The translations under genes and the position numbers were made by a program. The notes beneath the pieces are model-generated. The model saw only the letters and a program-made list of their open reading frames with translations. It searched no databases and was not told where the DNA came from. Source: Cynocephalus volans (taxonomy: Eukaryota > Chordata > Mammalia > Dermoptera > Cynocephalidae). Taken from it: a DNA stretch of 64,000 nucleotides. Within the stretch, counting starts at the first letter, position 1. Every line of letters begins with the position of its first letter. This document shows, piece after piece, positions 1-13,236 of this stretch. The DNA lies in NCBI RefSeq assembly GCF_027409185.1, contig NC_084463.1, positions 155,608,369-155,672,368 of the forward strand, in the 5' to 3' direction.

Positions 1-3000
1 TCTCAGAAAATAAGTCATGACTTGTTAAGAACACTATGGCAGAAATAATATTATTCACCAATATTTTATATTTCTTCTGCAGTTCCCATTTCTTATGTAG
101 TTAGTGTTGCAAATGTAACCATTTAATAGGCTGTGCCTAAAAATGACACTTGCTTCTTCCAGGCCAAAGTATTTAATTGTCTAAGGTCAGACTTCAAACT
201 TTTTATTTCTCTACCCTGGAAAACACTGGAGAATTATTTTTTAATTTAAACTACGGCATTTCAATGGTAGAACCCATATCATTGTGGGCCTGAAGTGACC
301 TTCCAACTTTAGGCAGGTCATAGGCGATGAACACAAAAGCATGCAATAACTGAGCTTCTGATGTTTTAGCCAGTGATATTTCAAGGTGGGTTTTTTTTGT
401 TGTTGTTGTTTTTTAGCAGATCATAACCTGGCTTGTGGTGACATCCAACCACAACACATAAAAGAATGGGTCAACCAAACTCTACGTTATAGATGCTAGT
501 GCTATCTCTATGACTTTGAACTATGCAGTTGAAACCTTACACGTACACATTTTTGTCTCAGTGGTTGCAGTATGAGCTTCTTGCTGTCACTGTGACTCCA
601 TAATATAGAGTTATAGCTTCACACTTGTTTACTGGTGTCTGTGGGATAACGTGATAGTGTTGATTCCTTATGCTCTAGTTCCTGATAGATTGATGTTTGA
701 GGCAACAAGTCTTGATAAAGACCTTCCGAAGCTGATTTCCAGAAAAACAATACAGAAATCTGTAAATAAGCCAAAATAGCATTAGGAATAATGCTACCTA
801 AGTCCTTAGTAATTTGTTTTGAAATACTGTATATGCTCCCTTACTCAATGGGTAGGCTGAGTGGACTTTGGTCCAAAGGAGCCTAATGGACACACTCCAG
901 ACAGGGTAAAAGTTGAGCACAGTTTCAATCATGATTAAAACTACTCAATGACCTATTTTTTTCTCCAGATATTTAGTCAATTATATATCAGTCTATCTGC
1001 CATACTTGCTTGTAGAATTTGAGGAAGATAAAAAAAAAAAATGACACATCTCTATTAAAATAATTCTTGGACAACGAAAAATAGGGAAAGGTAATGGGAC
1101 TTAGTGCTTTCCTTTATGATTTTGGTGTAAGGGGTATCAGCCCAGCTAGTACTGGGACATTTCTATATGTGGCACAACTCTGATAAGCTAGAAAATAATG
1201 AATTACTGACAGAAGATAAATAAGCTTTGAGGGAAACATGTTATGTGTATTTTTGTGCATAAAATCTTAAGTGTTTCTGCAGGTGGTATTACATTTGTCT
1301 CTTACAATTAATCATTACTTGATGAGAGAAAATATGAGTTTTTTAAATAAGGGATGATTATTGTTTTTTCATAACTTTCTTATATTACTTAACTTATAGG
1401 GCTGTTACTGATGTTTCCCTTCTAGTTCTGTTAATAATATAACTTGTTTTTAAACTGGAAAATGAAAACTCAATCATGACTATATTTCCTTGGTTCCCTT
1501 GCAGCTAAGTATGGGAAGATGATTAAGGACTGGCTAGTAAAATGTGAAAATAAATAGTGTGCCTTACTTTAGGGTTACACATTTAAAAAATAAGGGAATA
1601 AGAGCCTCATTTGCCTCTTCGTTTAGGCTGACTGAAATGTGGTTCTAATAGTGAAAGACGAAACCATTTTCACAGACCTAGAGGTAAAAACCACATGTTC
1701 AGAATAAAAGATTTACCCTTACATTTATGTTTTTGGTGAAAGAATATTGCTATAGAGGTCAAAGACCTTACAATAGCTAGGGGATACTTAAAATATAAAG
1801 CAATTGCCACACAACCTGTACCATCAAGAAGTGGGATACAAATATTGAGAAACAACTAATAAGGACATACTCTCCAATATCTACTTTAGTAGACAGGGAC
1901 ATGAAAACCAGTGTACCAATGGCCAGACAGCAGAATGGGTAAGTTAATTCCCCTCAGAGAAGTAAACTATGATATAATGTAAGTAATTCACACCACTTTT
2001 GGAAGATAAGGGATCTCCATAATTCCCACCTTAGAGACTTTTGTAATTACGATGGATAAGTGATTTCATGTTTCTCTTTTTTTCCCTAGTTGTAGTTTTA
2101 TCATCAGTATCTTTTTTTCTATTCCATATTCATGTAATGGATGTGAACATGGACAGGGCAAATAATTTGCCCTTTAGACCTCGTTACAAGAAGCCACTCT
2201 GGATTTGTTGAAGAGAATTGCAAGTACACAAAGATTTTGGCATTTGAGTCCAGGGCAATAAATTCACAGAACTTTGGGTTATAGTTCTTTGTGAGTTAGT
2301 GAGTGTGTTTTATGTGTGAGGAGAAAGGCACATGTATATATTTGGTGTCCATAGAGAAGATTGAAGCTGAGAATGTTCCTCATCTTCCTTTAATGATAGA
2401 AATTCTATATATTTTATCTAAATTATGAGCCTAGTAGAACTCTGCAGCTTCCATTGCAGTTTAGTGTGATCATATGACAAATGTTAGGCCAGTGTAGTGT
2501 TAGAGAAGAATAATGTTTACTTAAATGTATTGTTTTCCTCTGTATCTTTTCTCCTTTGGTATTGTACAGATATAAAGAAAGGGGCTGTGTTGGGCAACGT
2601 GGTGTTATTTCTGTGATTATGTAATATCCTATGACAAAAAACACATTATCTTCACGGGCCTGATTTAATCACAGGAGTTGTTTAAAATCCAATAGTCTTC
2701 TTTGGCTGGTAGAAGAGGAAGTCAGTATGATAGGTGTTCAACAAAGAAAAAGTTCCATGTTGCTGAAATGGAGGGAGACTCATGACAGAAGTCTGAAAGT
2801 GGTCTCTAGGACTGAGAATTAATGACCCCTGGCCAACAACCAGCAAGCAAACTCAGACCTCTGTCCCATAATCATGAGCAACTGAATTTTGCCAACAGCA
2901 AGAATGAACCTGGAAGCAGTTTCCACTCCGGAGCTTCCAGATAAGAGTGCAGTCCAGCAAATACATTATGTGCAACTTTATGAGATTCTGAGAAGAAAAT

Positions 3001-4264
3001 CCAGCCAAGTCCACCTGGACTAATGATCTGCAGAACTTTGAGATAATGAGTAGATAGTAGGTATAATTTTAAATTAATTAGTTTACAATAGTTTGTTACA
3101 CAATAGAAAACTATTATATATTTTTGTCACTGGATGTGGGATGATACAATAATGAGTGTCTAAAATATGGGAGTAGCTTTGGAACTGAGCAATAAAGTGA
3201 ATTAAATTTGAGGAGAATTTTAAGGAGCGGGATAGAAAAAACCAAAGTTGCCTCAAACAGTCTGTTTGTAGAAATAAGGACATTGAGAATACTATCAGTG
3301 TAGCCCAGAAGACATGAGGAACACGTTTCTGGAAACTGCAGAGAGGACACTGTTATGCAGTGAAAAAGTTTAATGCAATTTTCTTCTGCAGTTATGTTAA
3401 AGGCAGAGATTATAAATGGTGAACTTGTATATTTAGCTGAGGAGACTCCCAAACAAAATGTTGAAAGTGCATCCTGGTTTCTTGCTTCTTATAATAAAAC
3501 CTTCTTATAATAAAACCTTATAAATTACCTATGGAAAAGTGTTTCCGCCATGCCCATGGGTTTAAGTCAGCCCATGATTTTCCTTTCCTAACTGCTGTCG
3601 TAATGAATTGAGTCTTGCATAGCCAGTCCTCATAATCACGCAATACAATTGCTTGTAATAGATTTTATATACTTAAAAGTAGGGGAGTTCTGACTCCATA
3701 AACCTGTTCACACTCTGAACTACCCCTAACTGACACTGAGCTGCAGCAATCATTTTAATGTAGAAAAAGACCCATATGATGAAGTTGGAGAAATTATAAT
3801 ACAAGCTCTGTATTACCCAGCTCTGTTGCATGTAATCATAAAACACAAAATTCTAAATATTTTTTGCATTTCTGGTTACTGATTTTCAGTTGTATACATC
3901 TGATATAATTTATCTCCTCCAGATTTTTAAATTAATAATATTCTGGTCTTGTTATCGTTGGAACATATATACTTTGTATATTCATCACATATGATAAATT
4001 AATAGATAAATGAAGAGATGGGTGAATGAACACATGTTTGATTTCATGGGTATACCCATGGGTGAGAGTTTCTAAATGAACTTGAGAATAATGTACTGGG
4101 TATGCCAAGTGTCTCAGCGCATAACCAGCAGCCTCCAAATTCTTTGCAGAATGACTTACAGTTTTTGTCATTGTTTATTTTGCCAAACGTGGAATAGAGT
4201 TACTGACCACGTCACTTAATGATAGAGCTGAATTTGTCCTCATGCTCTCAAGAATGATACTCAC
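1..4264. other. Non-coding sequence, no recognised feature
   Basis: I see only short chance reading frames, AT-rich stretches and no MS4A-type exon. The last exon of MS4A locus 3 would be expected here, downstream of its exon 6 on the minus strand, but I could not identify one. Old diverged repeats may be present that I cannot name. Confidence 0.5.
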
Positions 4265-4365
4265 CCAGCTAACATTCTTGTCATACACCTTATAGGTGAG
4301 CACGGAGAGAGGAAGAGAATTAAGATTTGGTGACAGGTCAGCATCACTAGGATAGTCACAAGTGC
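4265..4365 (-). pseudogene. MS4A locus 3 exon 6 (TM4), 1-bp deletion
   Basis: Preceded by the acceptor ..ttaatag and followed by the donor gtgagt. It is 101 bp, against 102 bp for exon 6 of loci 1 and 2. It first reads ALVTILVMLTC, like locus 2 IIVILQMILTC. It then has to shift frame to give VLTYKVYDKNVSW, which aligns with GLTYNMNGNEVSW of locus 2. The shift is placed near the CTCTCCGTG stretch, about 50 bp before the donor. Both splice sites look functional; the reading frame is not. Confidence 0.8.
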
Positions 4366-4768
4366 CTATTAAGGAAAGTAGAATGGCATGACATTTTATT
4401 CTTCCCCATTGGCAGTTTGGAGAGATATATTCCAGAGCTCCTCATCAGGCTCTCCAAAGAGGACACATTGCATTGTATAAAATGATGGATTTCTGAATCC
4501 AGAAATATAGGTATTTCTTTTTTTTAATACATTTATTTTTTTAATTTTTAATTATTTTTTTAATTTTTAATTTTTAATTTAATTTTATTTTGTCAATATA
4601 CAATGTGGTTGATTATTGTGGCCCATTGCCGAAACTTCCCTCCCTCCTCCGTCTCCCCCCTCCCTCCCAACAATGTCCTTTCTGTTCCCTTCTCGTATCA
4701 ACTTCAAGGAATTGTAATTGTTGTGTCTTCTTCTCTCCCCCCCACCCACTTTTTTTGGGTATTTATTT

Positions 4769-7700
4769 TTAGCCCCCACAAATAAGGGAGAACATGTGAT
4801 ATTTCTCTTTCTGTGCCTGATTGTTTCACTTAATATAATTCACTCTAGGTCCATACATGTCATTGCAAATGGCACTATTTCGTTCTTTTTCATAGCAGAA
4901 TAGTATTCCATTGTGTAGATATACCACAGTTTCCGTATCCACTCATCCAATGATGGACATTTGGGCTGGTTCCAACTCTTGGCTATTGTAAAGAGTGCTG
5001 CGATGAACATTGGGGAACAGGTATACCTTCAACTTGATGATTTCCATTCTGGGTATATTCCCAGCAGTGGGATAGCTGGGTCATATGGTAGATCTATCTG
5101 CAATTGTTTGAGGAACCTCCATGCCATTTTCCATAGAGGCTGCACGATTTTGCAGTCCCACCAACAATGTATGAGAGTTCCTTTTTCTCTGCAATCTCAC
5201 CAGCATTTATCATTCACAGTCTTTTAGATATTAGCCATCCTAACTGGGGTGAGCTGGTATCTCAGGGTGGTTTTGATTTGTATTTTTCTGAATGCTGAGT
5301 GATGTTGAGCATTTTCTCATGTGTCTGTTGGGCATTCGTATATCTTCCTTTAAGAAATGCCTATTTAGCTCTTTTGCCAATTTTTTAATTGGGTTACTTG
5401 TTTTCTGTTGTAAAGTTGCTTCAGTTCCTTATATATTCTGGACATTAATCCTTTGTCAGATGTATATTTTGCAAATGTTTTCACCCACTCTGTTGGTTGT
5501 CTTTTAACTCTGTCAATTGTTTCTTTTGCTGTGCAGAAGCTTTTTAGTTTGATATAATCTCATTTGTTTATTTTTCCTTTGGTTGCCCATGCTTTTGGGG
5601 TCGTATTCATGAAGTCTGTGTCCAGTCTTACTTCCTGAAGTGTATCTCCTATGTTTTCTTTAAGAAGTGTTGTTGTTTCAGGGATTATATTTAATTCTTT
5701 AACCCATTTTGAGTTGATTTTAGCATATGGTGACAGGTATGGGTCTAGATTCATTCTTCTACATATGGATATCCAGTTATCCCAGCACCATTTGCTGAAG
5801 AGGCAGTCTCTTCCCCAGTGCAAAGGCTTGGTGCCTTTGTCAAAGATCAGATGGCTGTAGGTATATGGGTTGATATCTGGATTCTCTATTCTGTTCCACT
5901 GATCATCATGTCTATTTTTATGCCAGTACCATGTTGTTTTGGTTATTATTGCTTTTAGTATAGTTTAAAATCAGGGAGTTTTATGCCTCCAGCTTTATTT
6001 TTTTGGCTCAGAATTGCTTTGGTTATGCATGGTCTTTTTTTATTCCATATAAATGTCTGGATAGTTCTTTCCATTTCTCAGAAAAATGTCATTGGAATTT
6101 TGATGGGGATTGCATTGAATTTGTAGATCACTTTAGGTAGTGTGGACATTTTCACAATGTTGATTCTTCTAATCCAAGAGCATGGGTTATCTTTCCATCT
6201 TCTTGTGTCCTCTTTAATCTCTCTCAGCAGTGGTTTGTAGTTCTCATTGCAGACATTTTTCACATCCTTGGTTAACTCTATTCCTAAGAATTTTATTTTT
6301 TTAGTGGCTATTGTAAATGGGCAAGCTTTCTTGATTTCTCTTTCTGCATGTTCACTATTGGAAAATAGAAATGCTACTGATTTTTGTGTGTTGATTTTGT
6401 ATCCTGCTACTTTGCTGAAATCATTTATCAACTCCAAGAGTTTTTTTGTAGAGGCTTTAGGCTGTTCGATATATAGGATCATGTCATCTGCAAACAGGGA
6501 CAGTTTGACTTCATCTTTTCCAATCTGAATGCCCTTTATTTCCTTCTCTTCTCTGAATGCTCTGGCTAGTACCTCCAACAGTATGTTAAATAGGAGTGGT
6601 GAAAGTGGGTATCCTTGTCTGGTTCCTGTTCTTGAAGGAAACGCTTTCAGCTTTTCCTGATTCAAGATGATATTGGTGGTGGGTTTATCATATATGGCTT
6701 TAATTATGTTTAGATACTTTCCTTCTATACCTAACTTATAGAGGGTCTTTGTCATGAATGAGTGTTGAATTTTATCAAATGCTTTTTCAGCATCTATAGA
6801 GATGACCATATGGTCCTTCTGTTTGATTTTGTTGATATGGTGTATTACATTTATTGATTTGCATATGTTGAAGCAACCTTGCATCCCTGTGATTAATCCC
6901 ACTTGATCGTGGTGAATAATTTTACGTATGTGTTGCTGTATTCTGTTTGCTAGTATTTTAGTGAGGATTTTTGCGTCTATATTCATCAAGGATATTGGCC
7001 TGTAGTTTTCTTTTTTAGTTGTATCTTTACCTGGTTTTGGTATCAGGGTGATGTTTGTTTCATAGAATGAGTTTGGAAGAATTGCCTTTGTTTCAATCTT
7101 TTGGAATAGTTTGCAGAGAATTGGTGTCAATTCCTCTTTGAATATTTGGTGGAATTCTGCTGTGAATCCATCTGGTCCTGGGCTTTTCTTTGTTGGGAGC
7201 CTTCTGATAAAAGCTTCAATCTCTTTTATTGTTATTGGTCTGTTCAGATTTTCTATATCTACTTGGCTCAGTTTTGGTAGCTCATGTGTGTCCAGAAATT
7301 TATCCATTTCCTCCAGATTTTCAAATTTGTTAGCATATAGTTGTTTATAGTAGTCTCTAATGATTCCTTGTATTTCAGATGTATCACTTGTAATATCACC
7401 TTTTTCATTTCTAATTTGTGTTATTGGGGTCTTCTCTCTTCTTTTTTTAGTTAACTGTGCTAATGGTTTGTCAATTTTATTTATCTTTTCAAAAAACCAA
7501 CTTTTTGATTCATTGATCTTTTGTATTGTTTTGGGGGTTTCAATTTCATTAAGTTCTGCTCTGATCTTAACGATTTCTTTCCATCTGCTAACTTTGGGTT
7601 TGGATTGTTCTTGTTTTTCTAGTTATTTAAAGTGAAGTGTTAGGTTGTTCACTGGCCATCTTTCCATTCTTCTGAAGTAAGCATTTAATGTAATAAATTT

Positions 7701-8437
7701 CCCCCTTAGTACTGCTTTTGCAGTATCCCACAGGTTTTGGTATGATGTTTCATTATTTTCATTACTTTCAATAAATTTTTTGATTTCCTGTTTGATTTCT
7801 TCTAGGACCCATATGTCATTAAGTAGAATGCTGTTTAATTTCCATGTGTTTGTATAGGTTCCAGAATTTCATTTGTTATTGATTTCTAATTTTAATCCAT
7901 TGTTGTCTGAAAAAATAAATGGGATAATTCCAATTTTTTTGAATTTGTTGAGACTTGATTTGTCACCTAACATGTGATCTATCCTGGAGAATGATCCATA
8001 TGCTGATCAGAAGAGTGAATATTCCGAGGTTGTTTGCTGAAATGTTCTGCAGATATCTGCCAAGTCTAATTGGTCTAGATTGTTGTTTAGATCTTGTTTT
8101 TCTCTGCTGATTCTTTGCCTAGATGATCTGTCCAATATTGATAGTGGGGTGTTCAGGTCCCCTGCTATTATGGTATTAGTGTCTATTTCCTTCTTTAGGT
8201 CTAATAGAGTTTGCTTTATAGATCTGGCTGCTCCGACATTGGGTGTGTATATATTTATGATTGTTATGACTTCTTGATGGATCAATCCTTTTATCATTAT
8301 GTAGTGGCCCTCATTATCTCTTTTTATGATTTTTAGTTTAAAGTCTAATCCAGTCAAGTAGTCTGTGTATTTTGATTGGGGAATTTAATCCTTTCATTAA
8401 GAATTGTTATTGAAAGGTGTTCATTTACTCCTAGCAT
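4769..8437 (-). pseudogene. L1-A ORF2 (endonuclease/reverse transcriptase), inactivated
   Basis: The longest open piece (6078-7307) is 409 residues and covers much of the reverse transcriptase, including the FADD catalytic motif and the stretch KSPGPDGF. An endonuclease piece at 8007-8357 includes GDLNT. The frame is interrupted repeatedly, so no full ORF2p can be made. The copy is clearly homologous to the near-intact ORF2 of element B. Confidence 0.9.
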
Positions 8438-8624
8438 TTTTTTGATTTTTGTTTGGATGTCTTAAGTATCTTTTGTTCTTTTCTTTCTGATTTACTGTTT
8501 GTTTTCTGTATTTGTTGGTTCCTTGGGTTATAGTTAAACTTTTTTTTTTGTTTTCTCTTCATTGCTGCCATTTTTATTTTACTAGTGAATTTTGACTTGT
8601 CTTGGGGTTTTATGGCAGTGGTAG

Positions 8625-9503
8625 TTATTTTTCCGGTACCAAACCGAGTACTCCCTTGAGAATTTCTTTTAAGGATCATCATGTGGTAGTGAACTCCTGC
8701 AGTTTTTGTTTGTCTAAGAAATATACTATTTGCCCTTCATTTCAGAAGGATAGCCTTGTGCGGTAGAGTATTCTTGGCTGGCAATCTCTGTCTTTTAGTA
8801 TTCTGATTATATCATCCCAATCCTTTCTGGCTTTTAGGGTTTATGAAGAAAAGTCTGATGTTAGTCTGATTGGGGCTCCCTTATACGTGATTTGATGCTT
8901 CTCTCTTGCAGCTTTTAAGATTCTCTCTTTGTCTTTGAGTTTTGCCAATTTGACTATAACATTTCTTGGAGAACACCTTTTTGGGTTGAATACAGTTGGG
9001 GAACTTTGAGCTTCCTGAATCTAAAGATCTGTGTCTTTTCCAATAACTGGGAAGTTTTCTGCCACTATTTTGCTGAATATTCTTTCTTTTTTTTTTTTTT
9101 TTTTTTCGTCTGCCTGTGTTATTTCAAACAGCCCATCTCCAAGGTCAGAAGTTATGTCTTCTGCTTCTGAAAGCCTGCTGGTTAAACTCTCTCTTGTGTT
9201 TTTTATTTCGTTGAATGAATTCTTCAGCTTGGCAAGCTCTGCTACATTCTTTTTCAGGGCATTGATTTCCTTGTACATTTCTTCTTTCAGGTCCTGTATA
9301 CTTTTCCTCGTTTCATCATGTTGTCTAGCTGAGTTTTCTTGTATCTCATTTAGTTTCCTTTGAATTATCACTCAAAATTCCTTATCAGACATTTCAAGGG
9401 CTTCTTGTTCTATAGGCTCTAGATCTTGAGAGTTATTACCCTTTGGTGGTGTACTCTCTTAATTTTTCATATTTCTGGTGTCTTTCCTTTGATGTTTAGT
9501 TAT
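8625..9503 (-). pseudogene. L1-A ORF1, start lost and internally deleted
   Basis: It aligns with ORF1 of element B. The coiled-coil part (KLNEIQENSAR, SIQDLKEEMYKEINALKK) is readable at 9021-9371. The RNA-binding middle is partly deleted beside an A-rich run, and the start codon is ATA. Confidence 0.8.
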
Positions 9504-9914
9504 TGTGTCAAGGGATTTCATGGTCCACTGGTTTGACACTATTGTCTGGCTAGGAAGCTGCTGGGACTGCCAGTTTGATATGGCTGCCTCAGTGTCTGCT
9601 CAGTTACCCACTAGTGCCTTTGGTGCCTGGTTGCCTCAGGTCTTGGGCCTCTCTGGGGAGGCACCTCTCTGGTCAGCATGCACTCAGCTGGTCTGGGGAT
9701 GGAGTTAGGCAGTGGCAGTGAAGCCTATCTGCTAGGTCATGCACTGGCACCGCAGGGTGCGTGTTCTCTGCATAAGTTCTGCTTCTCCGGTTTAGTGCCT
9801 CTCTGATCCGTGCACACTCAGCCAGACTGGGGATGGAGTTGGGCGGTGGTGGCGAGGCCTGCCTCCTGGGTTGCACACTGACACTGCAGGGTATCCAGAA
9901 ATGTAGGTACTTCT

Positions 9915-10819
9915 ACAGAAGAACAAGAGTTAGAAAAAAATTCCGATATCCTTGAATGTATCAATACAATATGGGAAGAAAAGCCTTGATGATTTCTTAG
10001 AATTCACAATGATTATTCCATCTTTGACTTTCATTAATAGTATTATTATTATTATGGTGGTGGGTATGTTGTTATTGAAGTTATTATTCGTCCATCATAC
10101 ATATCAGACATGCTGCCAATGCTTACAAAGCTGACTCTCCTCAATATACAAGGCAGAAAGAGCAGGGATTGAGATCTCCCCAGTGAAATACCAAAATTAG
10201 CCAGTTCTCCATTTGACTTCTAATAAAAACCAGAAAATCTCCTAAATTTTCAATATATTGTAGAGTAAAAATAAAACAACAGTTGCGAAATTTTTTTTTC
10301 ATTGTCCCCCTAAGTGAACTTTGTCCTCTGACTTCCCAGTGTTCCTGGATTCTTCTACTGGTGAGTCTCATCTTCCTCTGCTCCAGGCCATTACTCCTCA
10401 CCTCTTTCCCATGCCCTTATTGCAATAAAGGGTCTACTCTCAGATACTGTTAAGTCAGAATAAATATTAATTTTCTAGGTAACTTTGGGTAATACTTAAT
10501 TTCTAAATCACAACAGTAATAAATATTTATGACATAAAATAATGAAAAAAATTTAAAGGATAAAATAAAAATCACTATGTTCAGTTTATTCTTTTTTTTT
10601 TTTTGGATAAACAAAATTTGAGTCATTGGATGTTGGGTTCTTTGCAAAATGAATATTTTTTCTTTTCCTAAAAGTGACACTAATCTGTAGAGAGGCATTT
10701 GGAAGGAACCTGGAAGCAGGACTTTTTGTCATGTTCTTCGGATATACCAATGACCATGTCTCATCTTCATCACGCTCTAATAAGCATTAATAGTCCCAGA
10801 ATTCAGGGAAAATACTTAC
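9915..10819. other. Intron 5 of MS4A locus 3, no further feature
   Basis: This unique-looking sequence lies between L1-A and locus 3 exon 5. It includes a short ATT microsatellite near 10033-10050 and a T-run near 10590. No exon or repeat was recognised. Confidence 0.5.
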
Positions 10820-10963
10820 AGTTGCAATTGACTTCATGCCAAAACATGTGGTTTCTGTCTTGCAATCATAGTGGAAATTTTTAATTAAACTGCATGACAA
10901 AATGCAGAGTCCAAAAATCGAGACCAAGGTGCGGAGAATGTTAGTGCCCAGATTCCCTCTAAG
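10820..10963 (-). pseudogene. MS4A locus 3 exon 5 (TM3)
   Basis: This 144-bp exon is fully open, with acceptor ..atatttcag and donor gtaagtat. The translation starts LRGNLGTNILRTLVSIFG and ends CFGMKSIAT. The pattern R-G-x-L-G-x-N is the signature of MS4A third-transmembrane exons (VRGSLGMN in human MS4A4A). The ETTCF..S end resembles ETKCF..S of MS4A2. Locus 2 exon 5 is also exactly 144 bp and collinear with it. The exon itself is intact; it is called a pseudogene because its neighbours are broken. Confidence 0.85.
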
Positions 10964-11564
10964 CTGAAATATAAAGAAAATAGGTTGCTTAAAAGTTAAG
11001 GATCATGGGTTTCTAGACCCTAAGCCAGAATCTTGACTTCATAAACTTATCCATGGGATCTGTTCTGGGCATTCGTCAACCCTATATTGCCAATTCAGTT
11101 CAAAGACAAATCATGACTGGATGAAGAAAAGTTGGAGAGAATAGATACTGCATAAACACACCATAGGCAGGATAAAAGCAATTCTGGGGATTTTATTGTC
11201 TTTAGCTTTCATCTTTGTATTAGCTCCTCTTTCTTCCCTCCCAGAAAAAAATGTCTGATTTGCTTAGGCTGGAGCTATGCTTCTCCCTCTATTAACATCC
11301 TCCTGCCCACTACCAAAGGAACTTTAATAACCACATATGCTTTTACTCATTCTTATGGGGATCAATGTTTCTAAAATCCAGAGGGATGGATCCTGTGTGT
11401 AGTCATAGGATGACCACATGATTCACTGGGCCAAAAGTACAGTTATATGATGAAACGTACTAAAAATAATAGATCCCTTAGGTAACAGGGCTTTATGTGG
11501 GAAGTCAGAGATAATAAGTTCCTATTTTCTCCCTAAATGATAAATGGGAGCATTGTTAACTTAC

Positions 11565-11617
11565 CAATGGTTTTGTTTGCTTCATGGCAGACATGACAGA
11601 GATCCAGAAGAGATGAA
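11565..11617 (-). pseudogene. MS4A locus 3 exon 4, 4-bp deletion
   Basis: It has acceptor ..ttataaacag and donor gtaagttaac. Length is 53 bp where loci 1 and 2 both have 57. It opens FISSGSL, the second-transmembrane motif FIISGSLS, then a shifted frame gives VMSAMKQTKPL up to the donor. Read straight through, it meets a TGA. The missing four bases lie just after GSL. Confidence 0.82.
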
Positions 11618-12650
11618 CTGTTTATAAGATAAAACCATTCCTTCGAAACTTTGAGGAAAGCAGATTAAAGTGTATGTACCACACAATTAATGTACCGCGG
11701 TCATACTTTTATTCTTATAAATGGTAACATTTCTTTAGCAGAATGGAGAAAGTAGACAAAAATATCAGTGGAACACTATTTATTCCATGTTGAGAAAATA
11801 AAATAAATAGAGTGAGTATAAGTTGAAGACACACTTTAGGTGCAGAGAAGGCAAGATGTGGGCTCAAACTACACAGAGATCCTCTCAATGTATTTGGCCA
11901 AGAAAGGTGAGGACACAGGAAGAGTCAGACCACCCTGTGCATGTTATAAAAGGAAAGGCCCAACTCAAGAACCTGTTAAACTAGTACACATTTGGTTGTG
12001 CCTTTCTTACAAGGAGCTGAATTTAGATATGAACAAATCATCACAGCATATACCATTCCAGTAAGAAATGTAGGAAGGAAACCCACCCAAAGCTGGGGCA
12101 TGCAAGTTAAGAAAAACAATGTCTTGAAGGAGTCATGGCAGAAAAATCAGGAACTCATTACGCTCTTGAACTAAATGTTAAACAAGTGTTTAACTTAGTG
12201 TTCACTAAGGGTGATTCTCCAGCTCGAACTAATGGTGTAATCAGGAAGATAACATCCAAGTAGGTAGGTTTCATGGGCCTAAGATAGTTCCTACTTAGAC
12301 AAATGGAAGCATTTGTTGTGGCATCAGTTCAGAAGAGGTAGGGAGGCCCTGTCATGAGATAGAACCCACAGCCATATAGCATGGTAGCAACAGAAGCCAG
12401 AGGTTTATATTAATAAACCTTAAAACCCATGTAAAGAAAATTAGAATTTATTGCATTAACCTGCATCTTCTCTAACCCAGGGCTGCTATTTTCATTCAGT
12501 CACTCTGCTTAAAAAAAAAAAAAATCTCCATTTCAAGAACTAGAACTAGAGCAAATTTCCTATAGCCTGAGATAACAACTTGGGTCCTAGAATGGCATGA
12601 ACAGGACCATTTCAGAAATTAAGCCTTGATCAGGGAGAAGGACACTGCTA
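11618..12650. other. Unassigned sequence upstream of locus 3 exon 4
   Basis: MS4A exon 3 of locus 3 would be expected around 12.4 kb by comparison with locus 2. No TM1/TM2 exon could be found on the minus strand. Only a short poly(A) (12510-12523) and unique sequence are seen. Confidence 0.4.
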
Positions 12651-12890
12651 TGGACTGAGATCTAGGGACTAGGCCAAAATCTATATGTTAAAGTCCTAAC
12701 CCCCAGTGTGACTATTTGGGCCTATAAGGAGATAATGAAGTTTTAAAAAGGTCATCATACTGTTCCCCTGATCTCATGGGATTAGTGCCCTTAGTGTATT
12801 TTTTAGAACTACCAGAGAGCTCTCTTCTGCTCTCTGTTGTGTTTATAAGCCACCTACCTTTAGAGGTCTGTTTCAGTCTGCCTCAGCCTC
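12651..12890 (+). mobile_element. MaLR-type LTR fragment (MLT1-like)
   Basis: The stretch from CTATGGACTGAGAT through 'gttaaagtcctaaccccca' and 'attagtgcccttagtg' to 'agctctcttctgctctct' follows the typical MLT1/MST LTR order. It is old, partial and diverged. Family level only, from memory of the consensus. Confidence 0.6.
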
Positions 12891-12904
12891 AATCACAACA
12901 CCCT

Positions 12905-13095
12905 GTACCTCCTGTGCATATTGGGCAAGGCACTTAACTTCTATGGGTTTCATTACCCTAAATGGTAAAATTATGGTAGTAATAGGACCTAACTCAAATA
13001 GAAGTTGTGAGGATTAAATGAGTTAATAAATTTATAGAACTTAGAACAATTCTTGGCACATATTAAGTACTCACTAACATTAGTCATTATTTTTT
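12905..13095 (+). mobile_element. MIR SINE
   Basis: The MIR core order is visible: 'ttgggcaaggcacttaact', 'gggtttcattaccctaaatgg', 'gaggattaaatgagttaata', 'cttggcacatattaagtac'. It is diverged and ancient, as expected of MIR. Confidence 0.8.
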
Positions 13096-13236
13096 AAGGA
13101 ACCCTGTTCACCAGAATGCCAGATCTTCAGAGAGATAGCCCTTCGTTTATTTTTGCTTCTTATCTTGTAATTTTCATATTGAAAATATTTCCTAATTTAG
13201 ATAGAAAATTAATAAAACAAACTAACTCACTGAAAC

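Larger units (their letters stand above)
4519..9893 (-). mobile_element. L1 element A, truncated in the 5' UTR, minus strand
   Basis: This is a LINE-1 lying antisense to the window, so parallel to the MS4A genes. It is bounded by a 21-bp target-site duplication (4498-4518 and 9894-9914, two mismatches). The T-rich 3' tail starts at 4519. ORF2 homology runs 8437 to 4769 and ORF1 homology about 9503 to 8625. It is broken by several stops and frameshifts. The ORF1 start triplet reads ATA where element B has ATG. ORF1 also lacks roughly 100 bp in the middle, replaced by an A-run (9091-9107). The 5' UTR holds two diverged tandem copies of a unit of about 130 bp (9670-9890). It lies in intron 5 of MS4A locus 3. 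Confidence 0.93.
4265..11617 (-). pseudogene. MS4A locus 3: decayed MS4A-family gene (exons 4-6)
   Basis: Three exon remnants lie in order on the minus strand: exon 4 (11565-11617), exon 5 (10820-10963) and exon 6 (4265-4365). They match the corresponding exons of locus 2 in length or near-length and in splice sites. Exon 4 has lost 4 bp and exon 6 has lost 1 bp, so no continuous four-pass protein can be made. A 5.4 kb L1 sits in intron 5; without it the intron is about 1.06 kb, close to 0.84 kb in locus 2. Intron 4 is 0.60 kb against 0.71 kb. Exons 1-3 should lie between 11.6 and 14.9 kb; I searched by eye for the GYPFW-type exon and did not find it. Family membership is well supported by exon 5; the exact paralogue is not assigned. 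Confidence 0.8.
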
